Source: Candidatus Uhrbacteria bacterium (GTDB lineage Bacteria; Patescibacteriota; Patescibacteriia; UBA9934; GWF2-40-263). Taken from it: DNA of 7,411 nucleotides. Numbering within the stretch: position 1 is the first letter of the stretch; every line of letters starts with the position of its first letter. The stretch covers positions 1-7,411 of the forward strand of contig CAIKXH010000019.1 of assembly GCA_903831335.1 (NCBI GenBank), in the 5' to 3' direction. The notes below the pieces were generated by a model, which saw only the letters and a list, made by a program, of their open reading frames with translations, was not told the origin of the DNA and ran no database searches. Positions 1 to 5,039 of the stretch are shown piece by piece. A program made the translations under genes and the position numbers.

Positions 1-30
1 GATAAGAATGATCTTTGGCAGTTCAGGCAT
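1..30 (-). CDS. Possible 5' end of a divergent gene (partial, runs off left edge)
   Basis: Ten open codons from an ATG at 30-28 read MPELPKIILI and continue out of the window. The short hydrophobic run resembles the first beta strand of many small alpha/beta proteins, including receiver domains, which would fit the neighbouring genes. An extended -10-like sequence lies about 30 bases upstream, but no Shine-Dalgarno sequence is visible. Ten codons cannot establish a gene. The call rests on the open start, the promoter-like site and the divergent layout. Confidence 0.3.
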   Translation of the reverse strand, partial: MPELPKIILI

Positions 31-56
31 ATTTAAAGATAAGATTTATTAATTAA

Positions 57-65
57 ATGATACCA
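57..65 (-). promoter_or_regulatory. Putative extended -10 promoter for the left-edge gene
   Basis: On the - strand this reads TGGTATCAT, an extended -10 (TGn) followed by a hexamer with five of six consensus bases. No convincing -35 is seen. Transcription would start near 50, giving a leader of about 20 bases before the ATG at 30. It lies back to back with the + strand promoter at 91-119. Confidence 0.3.
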
Positions 66-90
66 CTATTGAAATAAAGTACATATCCCG

Positions 91-119
91 TTGACAAATC
101 ACCTTTTTCGTGATAGTTT
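91..119 (+). promoter_or_regulatory. Promoter of the receiver gene / microprotein operon
   Basis: A perfect -35 TTGACA (91-96) is followed 17 bases later by TAGTTT (114-119), preceded by TGA, which gives an extended -10 (TGn). The -10 hexamer itself is weak. Transcription would start near 125, downstream of the ATG at 110, which supports the ATG at 173 as the real start of the receiver gene. Confidence 0.55.
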
Positions 120-172
120 TGATTGTCGAGTTTTGTGATTCGACCCTTTCAACCCCTCATGCACGGAGCAAC

Positions 173-541
173 ATGAAGCGTGTTCTCATTATCGAAGATG
201 ACATACCGCTGAGCGAGGCATTCCGCAAACGCCTCACGCACAATGGATTTGAGGTCGTTCTTGCCCGAACAAAGTCGGAGGCCTATAAGGCGTTTGATGC
301 TAATCCCGACTTTTTCGTCATGCTTGTCGATGGCTGGATGGATGGGGCAACAGACACGTGCGATCTCATTCGCGAGTTTCGTAAAACCTACAAAGGTCAC
401 ATGATCGCCATGTCAGGAAAGGACGATACTCGTGAGCATCAAGTGGAAGCTGGGTGCAATCACGAATCGTTCAACAAGCCTCGTGCGGTCAATGTCGCCA
501 TTCTGCTCGCTCAGGAATCTACACAAGGAGCCCGCTCATGA
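173..541 (+). CDS. Single-domain response regulator (CheY-like receiver protein)
   Basis: This 122-residue protein is a receiver (REC) domain with no output domain. The expected residues are present: the acidic cluster E8-D9-D10 after the first beta strand, phospho-acceptor D53 in MLVDGW, S81 at the conserved Thr/Ser position, and K102-P103 at the end of strand five. By family knowledge it should accept phosphate from a histidine kinase and act through protein contacts rather than DNA binding. The start at 173 is chosen because GGAG (165-168) precedes it and the upstream ATG at 110 lies before the predicted transcription start. Its TGA overlaps the ATG of the next gene, so the two are probably translationally coupled. 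A paralogue with altered active-site residues follows at 792-1232. The partner kinase is unknown; the kinase fragment at the right edge is too distant to assign. Confidence 0.88.
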   Translation: MKRVLIIEDDIPLSEAFRKRLTHNGFEVVLARTKSEAYKAFDANPDFFVMLVDGWMDGATDTCDLIREFRKTYKGHMIAMSGKDDTREHQVEAGCNHESFNKPRAVNVAILLAQESTQGARS

Positions 542-684
542 ACAACAATCAGGACAAAGAAAAAGACCCTCGTTTCCTGATGCCAATCCTTGTGACCATT
601 ATGGTCATCATCACGGCAGCACTCGTCATTCCTCCAGCTCACACTGTTCTTTCACTCATTATTCATTTCTGTGTTCAACGCTGA
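538..684 (+). CDS. Small membrane protein (48 aa), coupled to the receiver gene
   Basis: The gene starts with the ATG of an ATGA overlap with the receiver gene and has a textbook Shine-Dalgarno AAGGAG (525-530) seven bases upstream. The product has a charged N-terminus (MNNNQDKEKDPR), a hydrophobic stretch at about residues 13-33 (FLMPILVTIMVIITAALVIP) long enough to span the membrane, and a second weaker hydrophobic segment before CVQR. It is predicted to be a one-pass, possibly two-pass, inner-membrane microprotein. I do not recognise a family. Co-translation with a receiver protein suggests, but does not show, that it anchors or senses for that protein. A terminator follows at 706-739, so the two genes form a closed operon. 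Confidence 0.72.
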   Translation: MNNNQDKEKDPRFLMPILVTIMVIITAALVIPPAHTVLSLIIHFCVQR

Positions 685-705
685 AGCAGAACACCCTCTC
701 CTCTT

Positions 706-739
706 GCGCTCGCCATTTCAATGTTTGAGCGCTTTTTTT
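706..739 (+). terminator. Intrinsic terminator after the microprotein gene
   Basis: GCGCTC (706-711) pairs with GAGCGC (727-732). The inner CAT/ATG (714-716 with 721-723) can extend the hairpin, and seven T follow (733-739). The last two T are also the first bases of the next promoter's TTGACA. Confidence 0.7.
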
Positions 740-766
740 GACAAGAAAAATCGTTCGCATTACTAT
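738..766 (+). promoter_or_regulatory. Strong sigma-70-type promoter of the pseudo-receiver gene
   Basis: A perfect -35 TTGACA (738-743), a 17-base spacer and TACTAT (761-766, five of six consensus bases). The predicted transcription start is near 773, leaving a leader of about 19 bases that carries the ribosome binding site. It overlaps the T-tract of the preceding terminator. Confidence 0.85.
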
Positions 767-781
767 CATCTAGCTTTTCAT

Positions 782-786
782 GGAGG
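782..786 (+). promoter_or_regulatory. Ribosome binding site that fixes the start at 792
   Basis: GGAGG lies five bases before the ATG at 792. An in-frame ATG at 780 would overlap this site and would itself have no Shine-Dalgarno, so 792 is the better start. Confidence 0.75.
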
Positions 787-791
787 CTTTC

Positions 792-1232
792 ATGCCAAGA
801 CAACGTCGTATTCTGATCATTGATCCAGACGAATCCCATCTGGCTACCTGGAGAACAGAACTGGGGGATAAATTCCATGTAACAAACGCTTCCAGCATCC
901 CCGATGCAGAAGAGATCATCATGGAAAATCCCGAATTTGCAGCGATCGCCGTTGAGTCCTTTCTAGACGGAAACACGATTCAATCCCTCTCGTTCATTGA
1001 GCGTCTTCGTCACACCTTTCGCAAGCCCATCATTGGCATTGCGACAAAATACGAACACCAGCAACAAATGATCCTCGCGGGCTGCAACATCTATGCGATC
1101 CGACTTGATCTTCCAAACAAGATTTACGAAGCGCTCAAAATCTACGCTCCGATCAAAAAAGCAAAGAAGCCAAAAAAAATCAAAAAATCCTTCCTGGAAG
1201 CTCAGCGCAAAAAAATGAACCAAGCCACCTGA
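792..1232 (+). CDS. Receiver-like protein with degenerate phosphorylation site
   Basis: The 146-residue product begins with a receiver-like strand (RRILIIDPDES) and aligns by eye with the receiver protein at 173-541. Shared landmarks are FLDG/WMDG after the third strand, I-x-x-(L/F)-R around residues 69-73, and an AGCN motif (residues 96-99, matching 93-96 of the other protein). The phospho-acceptor position is Glu (E55 in IAVESFLDG). T85 occupies the Thr/Ser position, but the conserved Lys-Pro pair is gone, with L105-D106 at the aligned position. Residues 122-132 hold eight lysines, followed by a short helix-like end rich in charge. By family knowledge, Asp-to-Glu can mimic phosphorylation, so this may be a locked or phosphate-independent receiver. 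That is inference. The lysine tail could bind nucleic acid or acidic lipid; the sequence does not say which. It has its own promoter and terminator, so it is monocistronic. Confidence 0.8.
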   Translation: MPRQRRILIIDPDESHLATWRTELGDKFHVTNASSIPDAEEIIMENPEFAAIAVESFLDGNTIQSLSFIERLRHTFRKPIIGIATKYEHQQQMILAGCNIYAIRLDLPNKIYEALKIYAPIKKAKKPKKIKKSFLEAQRKKMNQAT

Positions 1233-1237
1233 CCCTC

Positions 1238-1268
1238 AACGATCTTTCACAAGATCGTTTTTTCTTTT
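1238..1268 (+). terminator. Intrinsic terminator after the pseudo-receiver gene
   Basis: A perfect 9-bp stem AACGATCTT (1238-1246) / AAGATCGTT (1251-1259) with a TCAC loop, followed by a T-rich tract (1258-1268) broken by one C. It starts six bases after the stop codon and overlaps the promoter elements of the next gene. Confidence 0.85.
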
Positions 1269-1273
1269 ATGAT
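1246..1273 (+). promoter_or_regulatory. Putative promoter embedded in the terminator, giving a near-leaderless mRNA
   Basis: TTCACA (1246-1251, five of six -35 bases) is followed 16 bases later by TATGAT (1268-1273, five of six -10 bases). Transcription would start at about 1280, two bases from the ATG at 1282. The -35 lies in the loop and stem of the preceding terminator. No other promoter-like site is evident for the 1282 gene. Confidence 0.5.
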
Positions 1274-1281
1274 GTACAGGT

Positions 1282-1659
1282 ATGCAAACGTTTATTCCAG
1301 GACCACTGACAGACAACGCAAGAAACATGATGCGCAGACTTGGTTACGGTGAGCAATCAAAATTTTCCGGACAAACAGCTTTTATTAAGCGTGTTTCAGG
1401 CGGAGATTTTCCGCGCTATCACGCTTATGTAGAAGATCGTGATGGAGGTCTACAGGTCAATTTACACATTGATCAAAAAGCCGCGAGCTATGAGGGTGCA
1501 CATGCCCATTCTGGAGAGTATGAGGGTCCGCTTGTAGAACAAGAAATGAAATATATTGTGGCATGGGTTTTACACTGGAAACAAACAGAACTGAATAAAC
1601 CAGAAGAAATAAATAAAAAAGAAGAAAAAAGCAGTGGGAAAAAAAGTTTATGGGGATAA
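1282..1659 (+). CDS. Conserved hypothetical protein with LHIDQK / HSGEYEG motifs
   Basis: A 125-residue soluble protein with a likely folded part at about residues 10-100 and a low-complexity Lys/Glu tail from about 104. Striking short motifs are RRLGYGE (18-24), FPRYHAYV (43-50), NLHIDQK (60-66), SYEG (69-72) and AHSGEYEG (75-82), a pattern of His, Asp and Glu that could bind metal or form a catalytic pocket. I recall similar proteins in Patescibacteria genomes but know no function for them, so none is assigned. No strong Shine-Dalgarno is present (only AGG at 1278-1280), consistent with a near-leaderless transcript. It converges with the DUF218 gene, and the two share a bidirectional terminator. 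Confidence 0.8.
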   Translation: MQTFIPGPLTDNARNMMRRLGYGEQSKFSGQTAFIKRVSGGDFPRYHAYVEDRDGGLQVNLHIDQKAASYEGAHAHSGEYEGPLVEQEMKYIVAWVLHWKQTELNKPEEINKKEEKSSGKKSLWG

Positions 1660-1665
1660 AAAAAG

Positions 1666-1687
1666 AAGCACCTGAGAGGGTGCTTTT
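1666..1687. terminator. Bidirectional intrinsic terminator between convergent genes
   Basis: AAGCACC (1666-1672) pairs with GGTGCTT (1679-1685). A T-G wobble pair closes a GAGA tetraloop. On the + strand it is followed by TTTT; on the - strand by a T-rich run ending in seven T (1658-1664 on +). It serves the gene ending at 1659 and the DUF218 gene ending at 1692. Confidence 0.85.
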
Positions 1688-1691
1688 GTGA

Positions 1692-2201
1692 TTATGGTGT
1701 CGTCTGCATGACCGCAGGGAAGATGATATTCCCTTCTTTCCTACCGAACTCATTGAGTTCACGACTGCACCCATCCAATTCAAGCTGCGAGGGCTTCAAA
1801 ATGGATTTTGCTTCAATCTTGTTGGTCACAACAGGCATGCAGCGCTTTCTAAGAAGATGCGTCAGCATCGCGTAGGCACTCATCATGTGCCAGTCACTCG
1901 TGACAAGATAGATCTCCGTCACGTGCGGGGCATCGTTCTTCAGCACGTCTACAAGGCATGTTGCATACGTCATCGTCTTTTGGTCTGAAGCAAGCAAGAT
2001 GTGAATTGAGGTCAAGCCGTGCTCCTTGGCCATACTCTGATACAGAGTGATCGCGGAACTCTGGTGCATGCCACCAATAATGTAGAGGGGGGAACGAGTA
2101 TCAAGAGCACACTTGATTGCGCTTGTGATGCGCAATGTTTCATAGTTACCGCTTTCAAGAAGCGGTCCGCAGAACATAACGACAGCAACCCGTTTGTGCA
2201 T
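1692..2201 (-). CDS. DUF218 / YdcF-ElyC-SanA-like family protein
   Basis: A 169-residue protein with the DUF218 layout: a first strand leading to a glycine (VAVVMFCG, residues 5-12), R24 in the following helix, a second strand ending in a glycine pair (LYIIGG, 39-44), a T-x-x-x-A segment (76-80) where the family usually has nT-x-x-N, and the family signature LVTSDWHMMSA (99-109). Family members include E. coli YdcF, SanA and ElyC, linked to the cell envelope in several species. The biochemical activity is not settled, so none is given here. Many relatives have an N-terminal membrane anchor; this one has none if it starts at 2201. That start is chosen because a promoter lies at 2254-2282. A TTG at 2321 would give a 40-residue extension lying mostly upstream of the predicted transcript. 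There is no clear Shine-Dalgarno (GGGG about seven bases before the ATG is weak). Confidence 0.78.
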   Translation of the reverse strand: MHKRVAVVMFCGPLLESGNYETLRITSAIKCALDTRSPLYIIGGMHQSSAITLYQSMAKEHGLTSIHILLASDQKTMTYATCLVDVLKNDAPHVTEIYLVTSDWHMMSAYAMLTHLLRKRCMPVVTNKIEAKSILKPSQLELDGCSRELNEFGRKEGNIIFPAVMQTTP

Positions 2202-2231
2202 GAAGGACCCCGATTGTGAAAAAGAACAAGA

Positions 2232-2246
2232 CTCACGTGTTGTGAG
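2232..2246 (-). other. 5' leader hairpin of the DUF218 mRNA
   Basis: On the - strand CTCAC-AACAC-GTGAG forms a 5-bp stem with a 5-base loop. It lies within the first ~15 bases of the predicted transcript (start near 2247). It could stabilise the 5' end; no regulatory role can be shown. Confidence 0.35.
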
Positions 2247-2253
2247 CCAAAAG

Positions 2254-2282
2254 AGAATAGCATGAGAAAATGATTGCGTCAA
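2254..2282 (-). promoter_or_regulatory. Promoter of the DUF218 gene
   Basis: On the - strand TTGACG (2282-2277) is followed by a 17-base spacer and TATTCT (2259-2254) with an upstream TGC, giving an extended -10. Five of six -35 bases and four of six -10 bases match consensus. It lies just after the lgt stop codon, so the gene can be expressed independently of the ligA-gatC-gatA-lgt transcript. No convincing terminator separates lgt from it, so read-through is also possible. Confidence 0.7.
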
Positions 2283-2301
2283 AGATATGGCCGCTAAAAA
2301 A

Positions 2302-3060
2302 CTATCTTTCAAGCCGATCAAAAAATGGTACTTTTTGTTTGTTTAGAAAAAACAAGATTCCAACCCCCGCCATGACAAGCGAAACGTACTGCGCTGGGGT
2401 GAGATAAAAATAACGGACATCGACTGCGCGTGAAAAATCAAGAAAGAAACGAATCACTCCATGAAGCAACAAAAACGCAAAAACAAATGTCTTTGGCTTC
2501 GCGTGCTTACGATCAAGAAGAACGAATAAGAAAAAGATGAAAAAACCTTCTATAGAAAGATATAAACCATTATCGTGCCGAATCCCATTTGGATAATTCA
2601 CTCCAAGAACGAAACTGGTGAGCGTACCTGGATGGTCATGAATGAGAAAACATCCGATACGTCCGATTCCAAACCCGAGCGGCAATGCGTACGCTGCGCA
2701 ATCTGCATATCGCCACGCATCCAACTTCTTTGAACGGAAAAAGACATAAAGAGCAACCACAGCTCCAAGGAATCCTCCCATTTCAGAAAATCCACCCTGC
2801 CAAACTTTCAAAAGCTCAATTGGGTGTGCAAGATAAATGGAAGGCTCATACACAACCATGAACAATCGAGCCCCTACCATGGCAGATAAAATCACCCAAA
2901 ATGCAAAATCCCAAACAATACTTGAGTCTAAGCCATCGCGTTTTGCTTTCTTGGCAGCAACCCAAGTTGCACACAGAATTCCAAGCGCGACAATATGACC
3001 CCACACTTGAATGGTGATAAATCCTATATGAATTGTTGTGAATTGAAACCAGGGGAGCAT
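2302..3060 (-). CDS. lgt: Prolipoprotein diacylglyceryl transferase
   Basis: A 252-residue polytopic membrane protein. Lgt moves a diacylglyceryl group from phosphatidylglycerol to the lipobox cysteine of preprolipoproteins, the first step of lipoprotein maturation. Family landmarks in order are a first membrane segment (IQVWGHIVALGILCATWVA, residues 17-35), GARLFMVVYE (63-72), WQGGFSEMGGFLG (87-99), the signature GRIGCF (133-138), RHDNGLYLSIEG (161-172, matching the H-P-x-Q-L-Y-E region), RFFLDFSR (204-211) and LTPAQYVSLVM (220-230), with a last membrane segment after it. Two signature positions differ from E. coli: the His of the HGG motif is Met (M94), and the Asn of GRIGN is Cys (C137). 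The second change is common in one Lgt subfamily, so I still call it Lgt. The start at 3060 has no Shine-Dalgarno; a palindromic repeat ends eight bases upstream. It is the last gene of the ligA-gatC-gatA-lgt run. Confidence 0.9.
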   Translation of the reverse strand: MLPWFQFTTIHIGFITIQVWGHIVALGILCATWVAAKKAKRDGLDSSIVWDFAFWVILSAMVGARLFMVVYEPSIYLAHPIELLKVWQGGFSEMGGFLGAVVALYVFFRSKKLDAWRYADCAAYALPLGFGIGRIGCFLIHDHPGTLTSFVLGVNYPNGIRHDNGLYLSIEGFFIFFLFVLLDRKHAKPKTFVFAFLLLHGVIRFFLDFSRAVDVRYFYLTPAQYVSLVMAGVGILFFLNKQKVPFFDRLER

Positions 3061-3068
3061 ATTGTTTT

Positions 3069-3156
3069 GTCATTGCGAGCAAAGCGAAGCAATCTTTTCG
3101 ACACGACGCGCGTCTGTAAGATTGCTTCGTCGTCGATGACTCCTCCTCGCAATGAC
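3069..3156. repeat. Palindromic intergenic repeat, copy A (88 bp)
   Basis: The ends are inverted: GTCATTGCGAG (3069-3079) and CTCGCAATGAC (3146-3156). Internal arms GCAATCTT and AAGATTGC pair, and a perfect GACGCGCGTC-type palindrome forms the apex. Positions 3069-3105 are identical to 5040-5076 of copy C. The copies differ mainly by a 12-base versus 1-base apex. It encodes no protein of its own and resembles dispersed MITE/REP-like elements. It fills part of the gatA-lgt gap, ending eight bases before the lgt start. Confidence 0.85.
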
Positions 3157-3188
3157 AAATCAACTATTTTATAAACGTTTCTAGAACC

Positions 3189-3221
3189 TTGCTACTTTCT
3201 ACTCTCTACTTGCTACTTTCT
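3189..3221. repeat. Short direct repeat forming the 3' end of gatA
   Basis: TTGCTACTTTCT occurs at 3189-3200 and 3210-3221, separated by nine bases of related sequence. On the coding strand this is AGAAAGTAGCAA twice with AGTAGAGAGTAG-like sequence between. It supplies the last codons and the TAG stop of gatA. The rest of the gap (3157-3188) is AT-rich and shows nothing else. Confidence 0.7.
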
Positions 3222-4620
3222 CATAAAACATTCCAACCCGATACAGTACGTGTTCATCAAATGCTTTCCCCATCAGCTGGAAGCCAACAGGTAACCCATG
3301 TGCTGTTTCGCAAGGAATTGATATCGCAGGAATAGCCGCGAGGTTTGCGGTGATGGTGTAAATATCTGAAAGATACATGGTGAGCGGATCATCAAACTTT
3401 GCTCCCAAATCCCACGCAACAGATGGACTTGTTGGTGTGAGAATGACATCGACTTCCTTCAGCACTTCATCTAAATCTTGTTTGATGAGCGTTCGCATCT
3501 GTAATGCTTTTTTATAATACGCATCATAATATCCTGCCGAGAGCGTATAGGAACCAAGCATGATCCGACGCTTAACTTCGCGTCCAAAACCTTCTCCGCG
3601 AGTCTGCTCATACGTATCCGCAAGATTTTTTCCCTGAGAATGATATCCGAATCTGAGACCGTCGAAACGTCCGAGGTTCGATGTAATCTCTGACGGTGCA
3701 ACAATGTAATATGCAGCGAGAGCATATTTTGTATGCGGCAAGGAGACGTGCTTTATAACAGCCCCTGCACTCTCAAGAACTTTAACGGCATTCATAACAC
3801 TCAAACGAACATCTTCATCCATTCCCTCCACAAAATATTCTTTCGGAAGTCCAATGCGAAGCCCTTTCATGTCTGGTTCAATCAATTCAGGAACCGTTGT
3901 TGAGCGGAGCTCTGTTGATGTTGCATCATGTGCATCCTTACCTTCAATCACTTCCATCACAAGCGCAGCATCTTCAACGGTATTTGTGAACGGACCAATC
4001 TGATCAAGACTTGATGCCATTGGAATCAATCCATAACGTGACACACGGCCGTAGGTTGGTTTTAATCCAACAACACCACAAAGTGATGCGGGCTGACGAA
4101 CAGAACCTCCTGTATCAGATCCGAGGGCGCACGCAACAAATCCTGCTGCAACAGCAACAGCTGATCCACCACTCGATCCGCCAGGAACTTTTGTCTTATC
4201 GTGCGGATTTTTTGTTGGACCGTAATGAGAAGTCTCTGTTGATGATCCCATGGCAAATTCATCCATGTTGGTGCGTCCGATAAGAATCGCTCCAGCATTT
4301 CGCAGACGATCAGCAACAGTGGCGCTATAGGCAGCCTTATGACCCTCAAGCATTTGCGATCCAGCCGTAATCTCCCAACCCTTCACCAAAATATTATCTT
4401 TAAGGGCGATCGGGATTCCGGCAAGCACACCAAGCTCTTCCCCTGCCGCGCGCCGGCGATCTATTTCTTTTGCCTCATCGATTGCAGATGGAGAAACCCA
4501 AATAAACGCATTCAGCGTTTCATTTTCATCCTCGATCTTTTTTAAACAAGCACGCACCATTTCTTCACTAGTAGTTTTATGTGTTCGAAGATCTTGTGAA
4601 AGTTGTTTGATGGTAAGCAT
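3199..4620 (-). CDS. gatA: Asp-tRNA(Asn)/Glu-tRNA(Gln) amidotransferase subunit A
   Basis: A 473-residue amidase-signature enzyme. GatA hydrolyses glutamine and passes the ammonia through GatCAB to convert Glu-tRNA(Gln) and/or Asp-tRNA(Asn) into Gln- and Asn-tRNA. The Ser-cisSer-Lys triad is visible: K74 in ALKDN, S149 in PGGSSGGS and S173 in DTGGSVRQPA. Their spacing matches the family (24 residues between the serines). Other family motifs are GRTNMDEFAMGSS (115-127) and GLKPTYGRVSRYG. The start at 4620 (MLTIKQLSQ) matches the family N-terminus; an upstream in-frame extension would be translated repeat B. The C-terminus, FYEKVASRE, is a little shorter than usual, and its last codons come from a short repeat. 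There is no clear Shine-Dalgarno. gatC lies upstream, as often seen; gatB is not in the window. Confidence 0.96.
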   Translation of the reverse strand: MLTIKQLSQDLRTHKTTSEEMVRACLKKIEDENETLNAFIWVSPSAIDEAKEIDRRRAAGEELGVLAGIPIALKDNILVKGWEITAGSQMLEGHKAAYSATVADRLRNAGAILIGRTNMDEFAMGSSTETSHYGPTKNPHDKTKVPGGSSGGSAVAVAAGFVACALGSDTGGSVRQPASLCGVVGLKPTYGRVSRYGLIPMASSLDQIGPFTNTVEDAALVMEVIEGKDAHDATSTELRSTTVPELIEPDMKGLRIGLPKEYFVEGMDEDVRLSVMNAVKVLESAGAVIKHVSLPHTKYALAAYYIVAPSEITSNLGRFDGLRFGYHSQGKNLADTYEQTRGEGFGREVKRRIMLGSYTLSAGYYDAYYKKALQMRTLIKQDLDEVLKEVDVILTPTSPSVAWDLGAKFDDPLTMYLSDIYTITANLAAIPAISIPCETAHGLPVGFQLMGKAFDEHVLYRVGMFYEKVASRE

Positions 4621-4629
4621 AATTTTTAT

Positions 4630-4723
4630 GTCATCCTGAGCGACCGTTTTATGTTTAGCCGAAGGATCTCGCGTTGATTCTTGAGATTTCTCCGCTCCTC
4701 GATGACTCGTCGGTCGAAATGAC
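4630..4723. repeat. Palindromic intergenic repeat, copy B (94 bp, divergent type)
   Basis: The ends GTCATCCTGAGCGACCG (4630-4646) and CGGTCGAAATGAC (4711-4723) are imperfect inverted repeats, with GAAGGATCTC / GAGATTTCTC as inner arms. It belongs to the widespread 'TCATCCTGAGCGA...AAGGATCT' style of dispersed repeat and differs from copies A and C, but shares TCGATGACTC (4699-4708) with them. It lies seven bases after the gatC stop codon and nine bases before the gatA start. Confidence 0.8.
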
Positions 4724-4730
4724 AAAATAG

Positions 4731-5030
4731 TTAAATTCCCTTTTCTTCAAAAACCGCCTGAACCTCTAGAAGATCCCCTTTCTTTGATGTAAACAAATCA
4801 ATAGCGCGACGACGTTCATCTTCATCACATACTGGCTCATCTGAACGAAAAATATTCTCCACTGCCACAGCATGCTGTAACTCTGGCACGTTTGTTGTAT
4901 CAACTTCCTGAAGTTGATCTACATACGCCAAAATCGAACCCAATTGTTCACGATAAGGTTCTATTTCTTCATCAGACAAATGAAGTCTGGAAAGTTTTGC
5001 GATTTTCTTTACGTCTTCAGTGGTGAACAT
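4731..5030 (-). CDS. gatC: Asp-tRNA(Asn)/Glu-tRNA(Gln) amidotransferase subunit C
   Basis: A 99-residue protein of normal GatC length. GatC is the small linker that wraps between GatA and GatB and stabilises the GatCAB complex. The N-terminus (FTTEDVKKIAKLSRLHLSDE) is the typical helical start. It is followed by LGSILAYVDQLQEVDTTNV (30-48), then a region of conserved D/R residues (FRSDEP, 61-66) and a C-terminal SKKGDLLEVQAVFE segment corresponding to the usual 'kkegdyfkVPkvie'. The start at 5030 follows family alignment. An in-frame extension to 5075 would translate repeat C and is rejected. There is no Shine-Dalgarno. It is flanked by repeat C upstream and repeat B downstream, between ligA and gatA. 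Confidence 0.95.
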   Translation of the reverse strand: MFTTEDVKKIAKLSRLHLSDEEIEPYREQLGSILAYVDQLQEVDTTNVPELQHAVAVENIFRSDEPVCDEDERRRAIDLFTSKKGDLLEVQAVFEEKGI

Positions 5031-5039
5031 ATATTTGGT

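Noticed and set aside
110..172. N-terminal extension of the receiver protein from the ATG at 110
   Set aside because: The ATG lies inside the promoter region, before the predicted transcription start. The extra 21 residues do not look like receiver sequence, and GGAG precedes the ATG at 173.
1639..1645. Seven-A run near the end of the 125-residue gene as a programmed frameshift site
   Set aside because: It lies only seven codons before the stop in a Lys-rich tail next to the terminator, so shifting would change little. A-rich codons explain it.
2019..2219. Open frame on the + strand opposite the DUF218 gene
   Set aside because: It has no ribosome site, no family resemblance and lies inside a recognised gene.
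2281..2309. AAAGATA / TATCTTT inverted repeat around the lgt stop codon as a terminator
   Set aside because: The stem is AT-only with a 15-base loop and the T run lies in the loop rather than after the stem, so it is not a credible terminator.
2202..2321. TTG start at 2321 for the DUF218 protein, adding 40 residues
   Set aside because: It overlaps the lgt stop codon and contains a good promoter (2254-2282). The family fold begins at about residue 4 from the ATG at 2201. It is possible only if transcripts read through from lgt.
4621..4725. N-terminal extension of GatA through repeat B
   Set aside because: The repeat happens to be open in frame, but the translated peptide is not part of the GatA family. 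MLTIKQLSQ is the expected start.
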